Origin: Phytophthora colocasiae
Lineage: Eukaryota; Oomycota; Peronosporomycetes; Peronosporales; Peronosporaceae
Assembly: GCA_018806915.1 (NCBI GenBank)
Contig: JAGKQI010000033.1
Location: 1 to 64,000 of the forward strand
Reading direction: 5' to 3'
DNA length: 64,000 nt
In this document: one piece after another, positions 12,301 through 23,716 of the stretch
Layout of the letters: the number at the start of each line of letters is the position of its first letter
Position numbering within the stretch: position 1 is the first letter of the stretch
Position numbers and translations under genes: made by a program
The notes under the pieces: model-generated
What the model was told of the DNA's origin: nothing
Databases searched by the model: none
The model's input: the letters and a program-made list of their open reading frames with translations, nothing else

Positions 12301-14567
12301 TATAGCCTGGCGCACCTAGTACGCCGGCCATTAATCTGCGGACGCGTCGTGGTATCCACTTTGGATAATCGATTACCGCGGAACAGAACTAAATATATAA
12401 TCCGGCGACCGAGCTGGGCTGATATATACAGGTACCGTATGTTTGAGTGGGCGGTGGCTTATGTGGGTCCACTTGTTGTGCACAAATTTTGACACCAGGC
12501 AAGTCGAATCCCCTCTAAAATCCGTACGTAGCTGGGCGCCTGCCATTGGGATTTTTAAGCAGATGATTAACCCAGTTCACACGTTGGCGCTCGTCCACTT
12601 CATACGCTCTTCAGTCCATGCCATATATATATATAGATATATACGCTGATACTTAATATATTGAAGAATTTGTATAATTGATTATTATATATAAAATCTC
12701 ATATACCATAACATTCGTTGAATATCAATGAAAATTCGTTATGTCGCGCCGACTGACGAACGCTAAAGATGCATATGGACATATACATCTACTATATATC
12801 ACGCTGGACTATCGCGGTGCGGTAAGGTCCAGTCCCTGCAGCGATAATAAATCTAATGATGGATGGCGTTCCAGCAGCCTGGCGTACCCGAGTATCGGCC
12901 GCGATATACGTAGCCCCATCACTTCAGCGCCTGAAGACGTACCGCGGATATCAGGAGTGTGTTAATGTATTGGTGTCGGCGAGCTAAGGCCAGCAGGTAT
13001 ACGGTGGTGGCGGAGCGGCAGAGTCGGCGGCGCATATAAATGTTATGTCTGCAGCGCGCATCAGGTAAATTTTACCTCTCCGCATGTACAAGGGGCGTCT
13101 ACATCTGGAGCGTAACCCAACACACGCCACGCTCACTGTCAGCACGCCTTCTATGTTTCAAACCACTGTAGAATACACTGTTATTGTTGTCGACCGCAGT
13201 CCAGCGCGATTCAGAACTATTTAAATGCCTAAAGTTTCGTCGTGCCGCATCGACCACAGCATACATGACAGCATAGACTCTATATCGCTCTCCGGGATAT
13301 CGCATGGTGGCATTGGCGTAAGCGGGTATTCATTTACCAGTAATCCATGATGAACCCGGTGATATGATTTCGAGCACCGATCGCATCGGGCCATCTTCGT
13401 CAGTCGTTCGCAGTATCGCACCCACTTGTACTCAGCGCCCGAAGCATCGACAGTGCCTGCGTCGGCGACTCGTAAGCGTATGAACGAGCTGTGCCGTAGG
13501 TGGAGCGGGTAAGTTTATGTAGCGTATGTAAATGTAAGTATCGGCGAGGGTGACACCAATAGGCGAAGCGGGCTCCACCATCTGAGCCAAGGCCCGACTA
13601 GACCGTCGTTATAATGAAATGCACACGCCACAGTATTAATCGCCATAAGGTACATACATTAGAGGCTATCTCAAGACTCATTTTATTAATATGTCACTTC
13701 ACTCACACACTCCACATATAGGTGCCGTGCCGATCGACGACCATAGCATCACTTAAGTATCGTCGGGATTGAGCGCGCCCGCATGGCGGTGCGGGGCAGC
13801 TCCACCGTCCCAGAATGATGCCTATCGATGACAGTGTCCGGCGGGATATAGTCGCACTCGACGCATCGGCCATCTGTCAGGCGGGATATCGCGACACGCA
13901 ATGTATTCCATTCTTGTACTCAGTACACCGCGAATCGCGTCTATTTCTTCGCTGCCGGTAAACCCGGAGTATGGGCTCAGATACTTAAAGCGGTGAGCGG
14001 TCGAATGGCGGCGTAAAAATGTCTTGCCTGCGTGTTCGGGGTGGATCGATCCTTATCTTCCGCAGGGCGCTCTGATATCGCTGGTAGTTCTGATGGGCCA
14101 GATACACATTATATACACATGAACAGGTGCCAGTTATCTATTTCGAAATCAGGAGCTGCGTGCATGGCGTGCGGTCGCGTTCGATCGGTGTCCTGGTGAT
14201 ATATGTTTGCGGACATCGCGGTCTGCACGCAGCCCCAGCTGATATCGCGAATCAGGAGGGCGACTGAGTTCGCTGACAGACATAGCAGGTACTGTATGTA
14301 GTGAGTGGCAACAAGTATATGTCAAGCGTAAGAATGTCAATTAGTTTGCGTGTGATTGAATGCATAGTAGCGGTGTTTATACATTCATAAGCAGGTCGCT
14401 GCTTCGTAGCACGTTGCCATATCGCCAAGAACCATTGTACATATACATACCTGCCATCAATGCAGGCAGTTAAGTGGGCGTGTATGCAATGTACATTCTG
14501 GTGGTAATAAGGGTATGAGCAAGTATGAGAATGCGATGCATGATGAAGGGCAGAGCGCCGATTACGT
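9346..14567. repeat. Highly degraded continuation of the array with orientation switch
   Basis: Spacer and tRNA words of the repeat unit survive as fragments, still in the minus orientation. tRNA fragments lie at about 10329-10371, 10860-10909, 11401-11464, 11901-11968, weaker ones near 12491-12549, 13075-13118 and 13561-13595, and one near 14041-14100. The spacing stays roughly 500-600 bp, so this is the same array with heavy loss of identity. Runs of alternating AT/TA with CACA (10482-10512, 10976-11006, 11377-11398, 12088-12110, 12626-12650) sit where the unit has its TG/CA-rich tract. I see no protein gene. Between about 14,340 and 14,568 there is no tRNA trace; the next copy (14,586) is on the + strand. 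Confidence 0.75.
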
Positions 14568-14585
14568 GTGGTAATTAGGTTTTAC

Positions 14586-14658
14586 CCGCGCTTAGCTCAA
14601 ATGGTAGAGCGCCCGCTTCGCATGCGGGAGGTAAGAGGATCGGTACCCCCAGTGTCCA
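14586..14658 (+). pseudogene. tRNA-Ala(CGC)-like copy, damaged
   Basis: First + strand copy. D-arm and anticodon arm are perfect; the first two acceptor bases are CC instead of GG and the T-arm (AAGAGGATCGGTACCCCC) no longer pairs. Confidence 0.75.
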
Positions 14659-15260
14659 CTTTTACCAAACAAACATATTTTACGCCACCAAACTTCTTGT
14701 ACCACTCCCACCTACCTACATGTACCTGCTTGCTCGTTTCTCAGCGCCCCCAACTCGAGTCATACCGACACGAGGCTAGGATTAGACCCTCCTGATTCCG
14801 CGGTGCGTCTTCCAGGCGCTGAGGTTATAAGTGATGAATATCGATTGCAGTACCGCGATGTCCGCGACAGAATGGCCATTCGTCCCGGGTGCGCCAGAGC
14901 TATATCCACCAGGACACCGATCCATCGAAGACACAATCGCTGGGACGCTGGACAGACACCCAATTGTTCCCCACCCACACCATACTTGAGTGCACACTCG
15001 GTGATCCAAGGAAGGCAGTGCAATGTAGATGTATGTCCAATTGCATGCTGTAGTTCGAGTCTGGTCGGCAACGACCTGTGTGTGGAGTATTGGTGGCATG
15101 ATGTTGTGTGTGGACACGGTCGTGTGTAAGTGTAATTAATATGTGTATGTATATGTATTATCATGGCGTGGTTTGGCGTGGTTTGATGCGTATGTAGGGC
15201 GTGCTGTGTGGGGTTGGCAACAGAGCGCGTCGATTGGCGTGTGGTTTGGAGTTTCATCTG

Positions 15261-15336
15261 GGGCGCTTAGCTCAAATGGTAGAGCGCCGCTTCGTCACAT
15301 CTGGGGTAGGGGATCGGGATACCCCCCGGTATCCTT
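15261..15336 (+). pseudogene. tRNA-Ala-like copy, damaged
   Basis: Anticodon arm disrupted (CCGCTTCGTCACATCTGGGG), T-loop enlarged, acceptor 3' strand reads GGTATCC. Acceptor 5' strand and D-arm are normal. Confidence 0.7.
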
Positions 15337-15931
15337 ACACACCAAAGCAACCTTTTATTACGCCACCGACTTCTTACCACTCCCACCTACCTACATGTAC
15401 CATGTATCGTTATTTGCTCCAGCGCCCATACTCGAGTCACCGACACGAGGCTAGATAGACCCTCCTGATTCCGCGGTGTCTTCAGGCGCTGAGGTTATAA
15501 GTGGGAATACGATTGCAGATGTCCACGATGTCCGCGACAGAATGGCCGATGCGTCAGGTGCGCCAGAGCTATCCACCAGGACACCGATCCATCGAAGATA
15601 CGTCAGCTGGGACGCTGGACAGATACCTACTCACACACCATACCACACCATACGAGGCACACTCGGTGATCCAGGAAACTGATGCAGAAGTAGATGTATG
15701 TGTCCAATGCATGCTGTAGTTCCGAGTCAGTCAGCACGACCTGTGATGGGTGTGTGGTGTCGATGTTATTGGACACAGTCGTGTGTGACAGTGTAAGTGT
15801 AAGTGTAAGTGTATGTATATGTGTTATCTGGCGTGAGTTTGGCGTGGTTTGAGCGTGTATGAGGAAGCGTGCTGTGTGGGTTAGTGCCACAGCAGCGCGT
15901 CGATTGGCGTGTGGTTTGGGGTTTTCATCTG

Positions 15932-16005
15932 GGGCGCTTAGCTCCGATGGCTAGAGCGCCCGCTATGCACGGGAGGAAGTAGGGGATCAGATACCTCAGT
16001 GTCCA
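15932..16005 (+). pseudogene. tRNA-Ala-like copy, damaged
   Basis: D-loop altered (CCGATGGCTA) and anticodon stem-loop CCCGCTATGCACGGG lacks the CGC anticodon; T-stem 3' strand is interrupted (ACCTCAG). Confidence 0.7.
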
Positions 16006-16613
16006 CTTTCTTTACCAAACAAACATTTTTTTACGCCACCAAACTTTTTACCACTCCACCTACCTACAGTACCTGCTATGCTCGTTCCAGCGCACTGCTC
16101 GAGTCACTAAACCACGAGAGCTAGATAGACCCTCTGATTCCGGGCGTAATTGTCTTCAGGCGCCTATGCAGTTATCGGTGGAATACCATTGCAGTTGATA
16201 TCTCGCGACTTAGAATGGCCGATGCGTCGGGTGCGCCAGAAAGGCTATATCCACCAGGACACCTGATCCATCGAAGGCTTTACGTCGCTGGGACGCTGGA
16301 CAGATACCCACCCCACACCATGCTACCACACCATACGAGGCACTTCGGTGATCCAGAAACTGATGCAGAAGTAGATGTATGTGTCCAATGCATGCCTAGT
16401 AGTTCAGGTCGGTCGGCGACCTGTGTGGGTGTGTGGTGTGATGTTGTGTGTGGAACACGTTCAATGAACACAGTAAAGTGTGTAAGTGTAAGTGTATGTG
16501 TATGTATATGTATTATCTGGCGTGGTTTGGCGTGGTTTGAGCGTATGAGAAGCGTGCGCTGCGTGTGGGATGGCACAGAGCGCGTCGATTGGCGATGGTT
16601 TGGGTTTTCATCT

Positions 16614-16689
16614 GGGCGCTTAGCTCAAATGTCAGGTAGAGCGCCTGGCTTCGCGCATGCGGTGAGGTAGGACTGCCCCCCAGTGTCCA
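16614..16689 (+). pseudogene. tRNA-Ala-like copy, damaged
   Basis: Insertion of TCAG in the D-loop, extra bases in both anticodon-stem strands, T-arm reduced to GGACTGCCCCC. The acceptor stem is normal. Confidence 0.7.
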
Positions 16690-17284
16690 CTTTTTGCCAA
16701 ACAAGCGACATTTTTTACGCCACTCAAACTTTACCACTCCCACCTACCTACAGTACCTGCTTGCTCGTTCCAGCGCCCAACTCGAGTCACCGACTGAGGC
16801 TAGATAGATCCCTCCTGATTCCGCGGTGTCTTCAGGCGCTGAGGTTATAAGTGGAATACGATTGCGAGACCGCGATGTCCGCGACAGAATGGCCGATGCG
16901 TCGGGTGCGCCAGAGCTATATCATCCACCATGGACACCCGAATCCATCGAAGACACGTCAGCTGGGACGCTGGACAGATACACCGCACACACCATACCAC
17001 ACCATACAGGGGCACACTTCGGTGATCGGGAAACTGATGCAAGTAGATGTATGTGTCCAATGCATGCTGTAGTTCGAGTTGGTCGGCAGCGACCTGTGTG
17101 AGTGTGTGGTGTGATGTTATTAATGTGAACACGGTCATTAGCTAGTAGATGTAAGTGTATGTGTAATGTATATGTATTATCTGGCGTGGTTTGGCGTGGT
17201 TTTGCAGCCGTATGAGGAGCGTGCTGTGTGGGTTGGCACAGAGCGCGTCGATTGGCGTGTGGTTTGGGTTTTCATCTGGGCGCT

Positions 17285-17296
17285 TAGCTCAAATGG
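17285..17296 (+). promoter_or_regulatory. Pol III A box (unit 1, representative)
   Basis: TAGCTCAAATGG, tRNA positions 8-19, fits the A-box consensus TRGCNNARNNGG; identical in the other homogeneous copies. Confidence 0.85.
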
Positions 17297-17328
17297 TAGA
17301 GCGCCCGCTTCGCATGCGGGAGGTAGGG

Positions 17329-17339
17329 GGATCGATACC
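17329..17339 (+). promoter_or_regulatory. Pol III B box (unit 1, representative)
   Basis: GGATCGATACC matches GGTTCGANNCC at all but one defined base (A for T at position 54), a form common in eukaryotic tRNA-Ala. Confidence 0.85.
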
Positions 17340-17351
17340 CCCAGTGTCCAC

Positions 17352-17356
17352 TTTTT
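17352..17356 (+). terminator. Pol III T-run terminator (unit 1, representative)
   Basis: Five Ts begin one base after A73; a second run of seven Ts follows about 16 bp later (17370-17376). Across the array the first run varies between T3 and T5. Confidence 0.8.
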
Positions 17357-17918
17357 ACCAAACAAACATTTTTTTACGCCACCAAACTTTTTACCACTCC
17401 CACCTACCTACAGTACCTGCTTGCTCGTTCCAGCGCCCAACTCGAGTCACCGACACGAGGCTAGATAGACCCTCCTGATTCCGCGGTGTCTTCAGGCGCT
17501 GAGGTTATAAGTGGAATACGATTGCAGACCGCGATGTCCGCGACAGAATGGCCGATGCGTCGGGTGCGCCAGAGCTATATCCACCAGGACACCGATCCAT
17601 CGAAGACACGTCGCTGGGACGCTGGACAGATACCCACCCCACACCATACCACACCATACGAGGCACACTCGGTGATCCAGGAAACTGATGCAAGTAGATG
17701 TATGTGTCCAATGCATGCTGTAGTTCGAGTCGGTCGGCACGACCTGTGTGGGTGTGTGGTGTGATGTTGTGTGTGGACACGGTCGTGTGTAAGTGTAAGT
17801 GTATGTGTATGTATATGTATTATCTGGCGTGGTTTGGCGTGGTTTGAGCGTATGAGGAGCGTGCTGTGTGGGTTGGCACAGAGCGCGTCGATTGGCGATG
17901 TGGTTTGGGTTTTCATCT

Positions 17919-17988
17919 GGGCGCTTAGCTCAAATGGTAGAGCGCCCGCTTCGCATGCGGGAGGTAGGGATCGATACCCCAGTGTCCA
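17919..17988 (+). tRNA. tRNA-Ala(CGC), unit 2
   Basis: 70 nt: T-stem reads GGG/CCCC, shorter than the canonical 5 bp, with T4 after the gene. Runs in this unit are all short, suggesting homopolymer miscalling. Next copy at +632. Confidence 0.88.
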
Positions 17989-18550
17989 CTTTTACCAAAC
18001 AAACATTTTTTACGCCACCAAACTTTTACCACTCCCACCTACCTACAGTACCTGCTTGCTCGTTCCAGCGCCCAACTCGAGTCACCGACACGAGGCTAGA
18101 TAGACCCTCCTGATTCCGCGGTGTCTTCAGGCGCTGAGGTTATAAGTGGAATACGATTGCAGACCGCGATGTCCGCGACAGAATGGCCGATGCGTCGGGT
18201 GCGCCAGAGCTATATCCACCAGGACACCGATCCATCGAAGACACGTCGCTGGGACGCTGGACAGATACCCACCCCACACCATACCACACCATACGAGGCA
18301 CACTCGGTGATCCAGGAAACTGATGCAAGTAGATGTATGTGTCCAATGCATGCTGTAGTTCGAGTCGGTCGGCACGACCTGTGTGGGTGTGTGGTGTGAT
18401 GTTGTGTGGACACGGTCGTGTGTAAGTGTAAGTGTATGTGTATGTATATGTATTATCTGGCGTGGTTTGGCGTGGTTTGAGCGTATGAGGAGCGTGCTGT
18501 GTGGGTTGGCACAGAGCGCGTCGATTGGCGTGTGGTTTGGGTTTTCATCT

Positions 18551-18623
18551 GGGCGCTTAGCTCAAATGGTAGAGCGCCCGCTTCGCATGCGGGAGGTAGG
18601 GGGATCGATACCCCCAGTGACCA
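18551..18623 (+). tRNA. tRNA-Ala(CGC)-like, unit 3, G3:U70 lost
   Basis: Cloverleaf intact, but the acceptor 3' strand is AGTGACC, so position 70 is A and the G3:U70 pair is replaced by a G-A mismatch. This should abolish charging by AlaRS if the base is correct. T4 terminator; next copy at +631. Confidence 0.85.
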
Positions 18624-19181
18624 CTTTTACCAAACAAACATTTTACGCCACCAAACTTTTTACCACTCCCACCTACCTACAGTACCTGCTTGCTCGTTCC
18701 AGCGCCCAACTCGAGTCACCGACACGAGGCTAGATAGACCCTCCTGATTCCGCGGTGTCTTCAGGCGCTGAGGTTATAAGTGGAATACGATTGCAGACCG
18801 CGATGTCCGCGACAGAATGGCCGATGCGTCGGGTGCGCCAGAGCTATATCCACCAGGACACCGATCCATCGAAGACACGTCGCTGGGACGCTGGACAGAT
18901 ACCCACCCCACACCATACCATACGAGGCACACTCGGTGATCCAGGAAACTGATGCAAGTAGATGTATGTGTCCAATGCATGCTGTAGTTCGAGTCGGTCG
19001 GCACGACCTGTGTGGGTGTGTGGTGTGATGTTGTGTGTGGACACGGTCGTGTGTAAGTGTAAGTGTATGTGTATGTATATGTATTATCTGGCGTGGTTTG
19101 GCGTGGTTTGAGCGTATGAGGAGCGTGCTGTGTGGGTTGGCACAGAGCGCGTCGATTGGCGTGTGGTTTGGGTTTTCATCT

Positions 19182-19254
19182 GGGCGCTTAGCTCAAATGG
19201 TAGAGCGCCCGCTTCGCATGCGGGAGGTAGGGGGATCGATACCCCCAGTGTCCA
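19182..19254 (+). tRNA. tRNA-Ala(CGC), unit 4
   Basis: Consensus 73-nt sequence, T-stem 5 bp, T5 terminator. Followed by a short-form CCACCCCACCCCACACC spacer; next copy at +633. Confidence 0.94.
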
Positions 19255-19814
19255 CTTTTTACCAAACAAACATTTTTTTACGCCACCAAACTTTTTACCA
19301 CTCCCACCTACCTACAGTACCTGCTTGCTCGTTCCAGCGCCCAACTCGAGTCACCGACACGAGGCTAGATAGACCCTCCTGATTCCGCGGTGTCTTCAGG
19401 CGCTGAGGTTATAAGTGGAATACGATTGCAGACCGCGATGTCCGCGACAGAATGGCCGATGCGTCGGGTGCGCCAGAGCTATATCCACCAGGACACCGAT
19501 CCATCGAAGACACGTCGCTGGGACGCTGGACAGACACCCACCCCACCCCACACCATACGAGGCACACTCGGTGATCCAGGAAACTGATGCAAGTAGATGT
19601 ATGTGTCCAATGCATGCTGTAGTTCGAGTCGGTCGGCACGACCTGTGTGGGTGTGTGGTGTGATGTTGTGTGGACACGGTCGTGTGTAAGTGTAAGTGTA
19701 TGTGTATGTATATGTATTATCTGGCGTGGTTTGGCGTGGTTTGAGCGTATGAGGAGCGTGCTGTGTGGGTTGGCACAGAGCGCGTCGATTGGCGTGTGGT
19801 TTGGGTTTTCATCT

Positions 19815-19887
19815 GGGCGCTTAGCTCAAATGGTAGAGCGCCCGCTTCGCATGCGGGAGGTAGGGGGATCGATACCCCCAGTGTCCA
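19815..19887 (+). tRNA. tRNA-Ala(CGC), unit 5
   Basis: Consensus sequence with 5-bp T-stem and T5; next copy at +638. Confidence 0.94.
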
Positions 19888-20452
19888 CTTTTTACCAAAC
19901 AAACATTTTTTTACGCCACCAAACTTTTTACCACTCCCACCTACCTACAGTACCTGCTTGCTCGTTCCAGCGCCCAACTCGAGTCACCGACACGAGGCTA
20001 GATAGACCCTCCTGATTCCGCGGTGTCTTCAGGCGCTGAGGTTATAAGTGGAATACGATTGCAGACCGCGATGTCCGCGACAGAATGGCCGATGCGTCGG
20101 GTGCGCCAGAGCTATATCCACCAGGACACCGATCCATCGAAGACACGTCGCTGGGACGCTGGACAGATACCCACCCCACACCATACCACACCATACGAGG
20201 CACACTCGGTGATCCAGGAAACTGATGCAAGTAGATGTATGTGTCCAATGCATGCTGTAGTTCGAGTCGGTCGGCACGACCTGTGTGGGTGTGTGGTGTG
20301 ATGTTGTGTGTGGACACGGTCGTGTGTAAGTGTAAGTATGTGTATGTATATGTATTATCTGGCGTGGTTTGGCGTGGTTTGAGCGTATGAGGAGCGTGCT
20401 GTGTGGGTTGGCACAGAGCGCGTCGATTGGCGTGTGGTTTGGGTTTTCATCT

Positions 20453-20525
20453 GGGCGCTTAGCTCAAATGGTAGAGCGCCCGCTTCGCATGCGGGAGGTA
20501 GGGGGATCGATACCCCCAGTGTCCA
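20453..20525 (+). tRNA. tRNA-Ala(CGC), unit 6
   Basis: Consensus sequence, T5; the following spacer is the short CCCCACCCCACACC form. Next copy at +636. Confidence 0.94.
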
Positions 20526-21088
20526 CTTTTTACCAAACAAACATTTTTTTACGCCACCAAACTTTTTACCACTCCCACCTACCTACAGTACCTGCTTGCT
20601 CGTTCCAGCGCCCAACTCGAGTCACCGACACGAGGCTAGATAGACCCTCCTGATTCCGCGGTGTCTTCAGGCGCTGAGGTTATAAGTGGAATACGATTGC
20701 AGACCGCGATGTCCGCGACAGAATGGCCGATGCGTCGGGTGCGCCAGAGCTATATCCACCAGGACACCGATCCATCGAAGACACGTCGCTGGGACGCTGG
20801 ACAGACACCCACCCCACCCCACACCATACGAGGCACACTCGGTGATCCAGGAAACTGATGCAAGTAGATGTATGTGTCCAATGCATGCTGTAGTTCGAGT
20901 CGGTCGGCACGACCTGTGTGGGTGTGTGGTGTGATGTTGTGTGTGGACACGGTCGTGTGTAAGTGTAAGTGTATGTGTATGTATATGGTATTATCTGGCG
21001 TGGTTTGGCGTGGTTTGAGCGTATGAGGAGCGTGCTGTGTGGGTTGGCACAGAGCGCGTCGATTGGCGTGTGGTTTGGGTTTTCATCT

Positions 21089-21161
21089 GGGCGCTTAGCT
21101 CAAATGGTAGAGCGCCCGCTTCGCATGCGGGAGGTAGGGGGATCGATACCCCCAGTGTCCA
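21089..21161 (+). tRNA. tRNA-Ala(CGC), unit 7
   Basis: Consensus sequence, T5; next copy at +642. Confidence 0.94.
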
Positions 21162-21730
21162 CTTTTTACCAAACAAACATTTTTTTACGCCACCAAACTT
21201 TTTACCACTCCCACCTACCTACAGTACCTGCTTGCTCGTTCCAGCGCCCAACTCGAGTCACCGACACGAGGCTAGATAGACCCTCCTGATTCCGCGGTGT
21301 CTTCAGGCGCTGAGGTTATAAGTGGAATACGATTGCAGACCGCGATGTCCGCGACAGAATGGCCGATGCGTCGGGTGCGCCAGAGCTATATCCACCAGGA
21401 CACCGATCCATCGAAGACACGTCGCTGGGACGCTGGACAGATACCCACCCCACACCATACCACACCATACGAGGCACACTCGGTGATCCAGGAAACTGAT
21501 GCAAGTAGATGTATGTGTCCAATGCATGCTGTAGTTCGAGTCGGTCGGCACGACCTGTGTGGGTGTGTGGTGTGTGATGTTGTGTGTGGACACGGTCGTG
21601 TGTAAGTGTAAGTGTATGTGTATGTATATGTATTATCTGGCGTGGTTTGGCGTGGTTTGAGCGTATGAGGAGCGTGCTGTGTGGGTTGGCACAGAGCGCG
21701 TCGATTGGCGTGTGGTTTGGGTTTTCATCT

Positions 21731-21803
21731 GGGCGCTTAGCTCAAATGGTAGAGCGCCCGCTTCGCATGCGGGAGGTAGGGGGATCGATACCCCCAGTGT
21801 CCA
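21731..21803 (+). tRNA. tRNA-Ala(CGC), unit 8
   Basis: Consensus sequence, T5; the spacer after it has a private CACACCATACCATACC form. Next copy at +640. Confidence 0.94.
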
Positions 21804-22370
21804 CTTTTTACCAAACAAACATTTTTTTACGCCACCAAACTTTTTACCACTCCCACCTACCTACAGTACCTGCTTGCTCGTTCCAGCGCCCAACTCGAGT
21901 CACCGACACGAGGCTAGATAGACCCTCCTGATTCCGCGGTGTCTTCAGGCGCTGAGGTTATAAGTGGAATACGATTGCAGACCGCGATGTCCGCGACAGA
22001 ATGGCCGATGCGTCGGGTGCGCCAGAGCTATATCCACCAGGACACCGATCCATCGAAGACACGTCGCTGGGACGCTGGACAGACACCCACACCATACCAT
22101 ACCACACCATACGAGGCACACTCGGTGATCCAGGAAACTGATGCAAGTAGATGTATGTGTCCAATGCATGCTGTAGTTCGAGTCGGTCGGCACGACCTGT
22201 GTGGGTGTGTGGTGTGATGTTGTGTGTGGACACGGTCGTGTGTAAGTGTAAGTGTATGTGTATGTATATGTATTATCTGGCGTGGTTTGGCGTGGTTTGA
22301 GCGTATGAGGAGCGTGCTGTGTGGGTTGGCACAGAGCGCGTCGATTGGCGTGTGGTTTGGGTTTTCATCT

Positions 22371-22442
22371 GGGCGCTTAGCTCAAATGGTAGAGCGCCCG
22401 CTTCGCATGCGGGAGGTAGGGGATCCGATACCCCAGTGTCCA
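22371..22442 (+). tRNA. tRNA-Ala(CGC), unit 9, T-loop insertion
   Basis: 72 nt: G4/C4 T-stem and an extra C in the T-loop (ATCCGATA), which would disturb the TYC-loop fold. T4; next copy at +634. Confidence 0.82.
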
Positions 22443-23004
22443 CTTTTACCAAACAAACATTTTTACGCCACCAAACTTTACCACTCCCACCTACCTACAG
22501 TACCTGCTTGCTCGTTCCAGCGCCCAACTCGAGTCACCGACACGAGGCTAGATAGACCCTCCTGATTCCGCGGTGTCTTCAGGCGCTGAGGTTATAAGTG
22601 GAATACGATTGCAGACCGCGATGTCCGCGACAGAATGGCCGATGCGTCGGGTGCGCCAGAGCTATATCCACCAGGACACCGATCCATCGAAGACACGTCG
22701 CTGGGACGCTGGACAGACACCCACCCCACCCCATACCACACCATACGAGGCACACTCGGTGATCCAGGAAACTGCTGCAAGTAGATGTATGTGTCCAATG
22801 CATGCTGTAGTTCGAGTCGGTCGGCACGACCTGTGTGGGTGTGTGGTGTGATGTTGTGTGTGGACACGGTCGTGTGTAAGTGTAAGTGTATGTGTATGTA
22901 TATGTATTATCTGGCGTGGTTTGGCGTGGTTTGAGCGTATGAGGAGCGTGCTGTGTGGGTTGGCACAGAGCGCGTCGATTGGCGTGTGGTTTGGGTTTTC
23001 ATCT

Positions 23005-23076
23005 GGGCGCTTAGCTCAAATGGTAGAGCGCCCGCTTCGCATGCGGGAGGTAGGGGGATCGATACCCCAGTGTCCA
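23005..23076 (+). tRNA. tRNA-Ala(CGC), unit 10
   Basis: 72 nt with unequal T-stem runs (G5/C4); T4; next copy at +639. Confidence 0.88.
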
Positions 23077-23643
23077 CTTTTACCAAACAAACATTTTTAC
23101 GCCACCAAACTTTTACCACTCCCACCTACCTACAGTACCTGCTTGCTCGTTCCAGCGCCCAACTCGAGTCACCGACACGAGGCTAGATAGACCCTCCTGA
23201 TTCCGCGGTGTCTTCAGGCGCTGAGGTTATAAGTGGAATACGATTGCAGACCGCGATGTCCGCGACAGAATGGCCGATGCGTCGGGTGCGCCAGAGCTAT
23301 ATCCACCAGGACACCGATCCATCGAAGACACGTCGCTGGGACGCTGGACAGACACCCACCCCACACCATACCACACCATACGAGGCACACTCGGTGATCC
23401 AGGAAACTGATGCAAGTAGATGTATGTGTCCAATGCATGCTGTAGTTCGAGTCGGTCGGCACGACCTGTGTGGGTGTGTGGTGTGATGTTGTGTGTGGAC
23501 ACGGTCGTGTGTAAGTGTAAGTGTATGTGTATGTATATGTATTATCTGGCGTGGTTTGGCGTGGTTTGAGCGTATGAAAAGGGAGCGTGCTGTGTGGGTT
23601 GGCACAGAGCGCGTCGATTGGCGTGTGGTTTGGGTTTTCATCT

Positions 23644-23716
23644 GGGCGCTTAGCTCAAATGGTAGAGCGCCCGCTTCGCATGCGGGAGGTAGGGGGATCG
23701 ATACCCCCAGTGTCCA
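23644..23716 (+). tRNA. tRNA-Ala(CGC), unit 11
   Basis: Consensus tRNA, T4. Private AAAAGGG change 5' of the gene at about 23577-23583. Next copy at +631. Confidence 0.93.

Larger units (their letters stand above)
14568..17166 (+). repeat. Damaged edge of the plus-oriented tRNA array
   Basis: Four + strand units with many private indels, e.g. an inserted GGAACACGTTCAATGAACACA-type segment near 16450. Noise falls off between 16.7 and 17.2 kb, after which the units become uniform. Confidence 0.85.
17278..17350 (+). tRNA. tRNA-Ala(CGC), unit 1 (reference description)
   Basis: 73 nt, cloverleaf complete. Acceptor GGGCGCT/AGTGTCC holds two G-U wobbles, one of them G3:U70, the alanine identity pair; discriminator A73. 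D-stem GCTC/GAGC with loop AAATGGTA. Anticodon stem CCCGC/GCGGG, loop TTCGCAT, anticodon CGC (reads GCG). Variable loop AGGTA. T-stem GGGGG/CCCCC, loop ATCGATA (A54 in place of T54). CCA is not encoded, and no intron is present. It would charge with alanine and serve cytosolic translation if expressed. Next copy starts 641 bp on. Confidence 0.95.

Noticed and set aside
17720..17745. A B-box-like word (AGTTCGAGTCG) in the spacer suggesting a second tRNA or Pol III RNA
   Set aside because: No stem pairs around it, there is no A box at a suitable distance and no T-run follows; a B-box-like 11-mer alone is weak evidence.
17486..17780. 60-120-codon open frames on both strands of every spacer, e.g. 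one starting SSGAEVISGIRLQ
   Set aside because: They overlap each other in several frames on both strands, many start with non-ATG codons, they end or shift with single-base changes between units, and their repetition is explained by array homogeneity. No domain is recognisable.
17351..17918. 5S rRNA or snRNA gene within the repeat unit
   Set aside because: I looked for 5S internal promoter words and C/D box arrangements and found none convincing.
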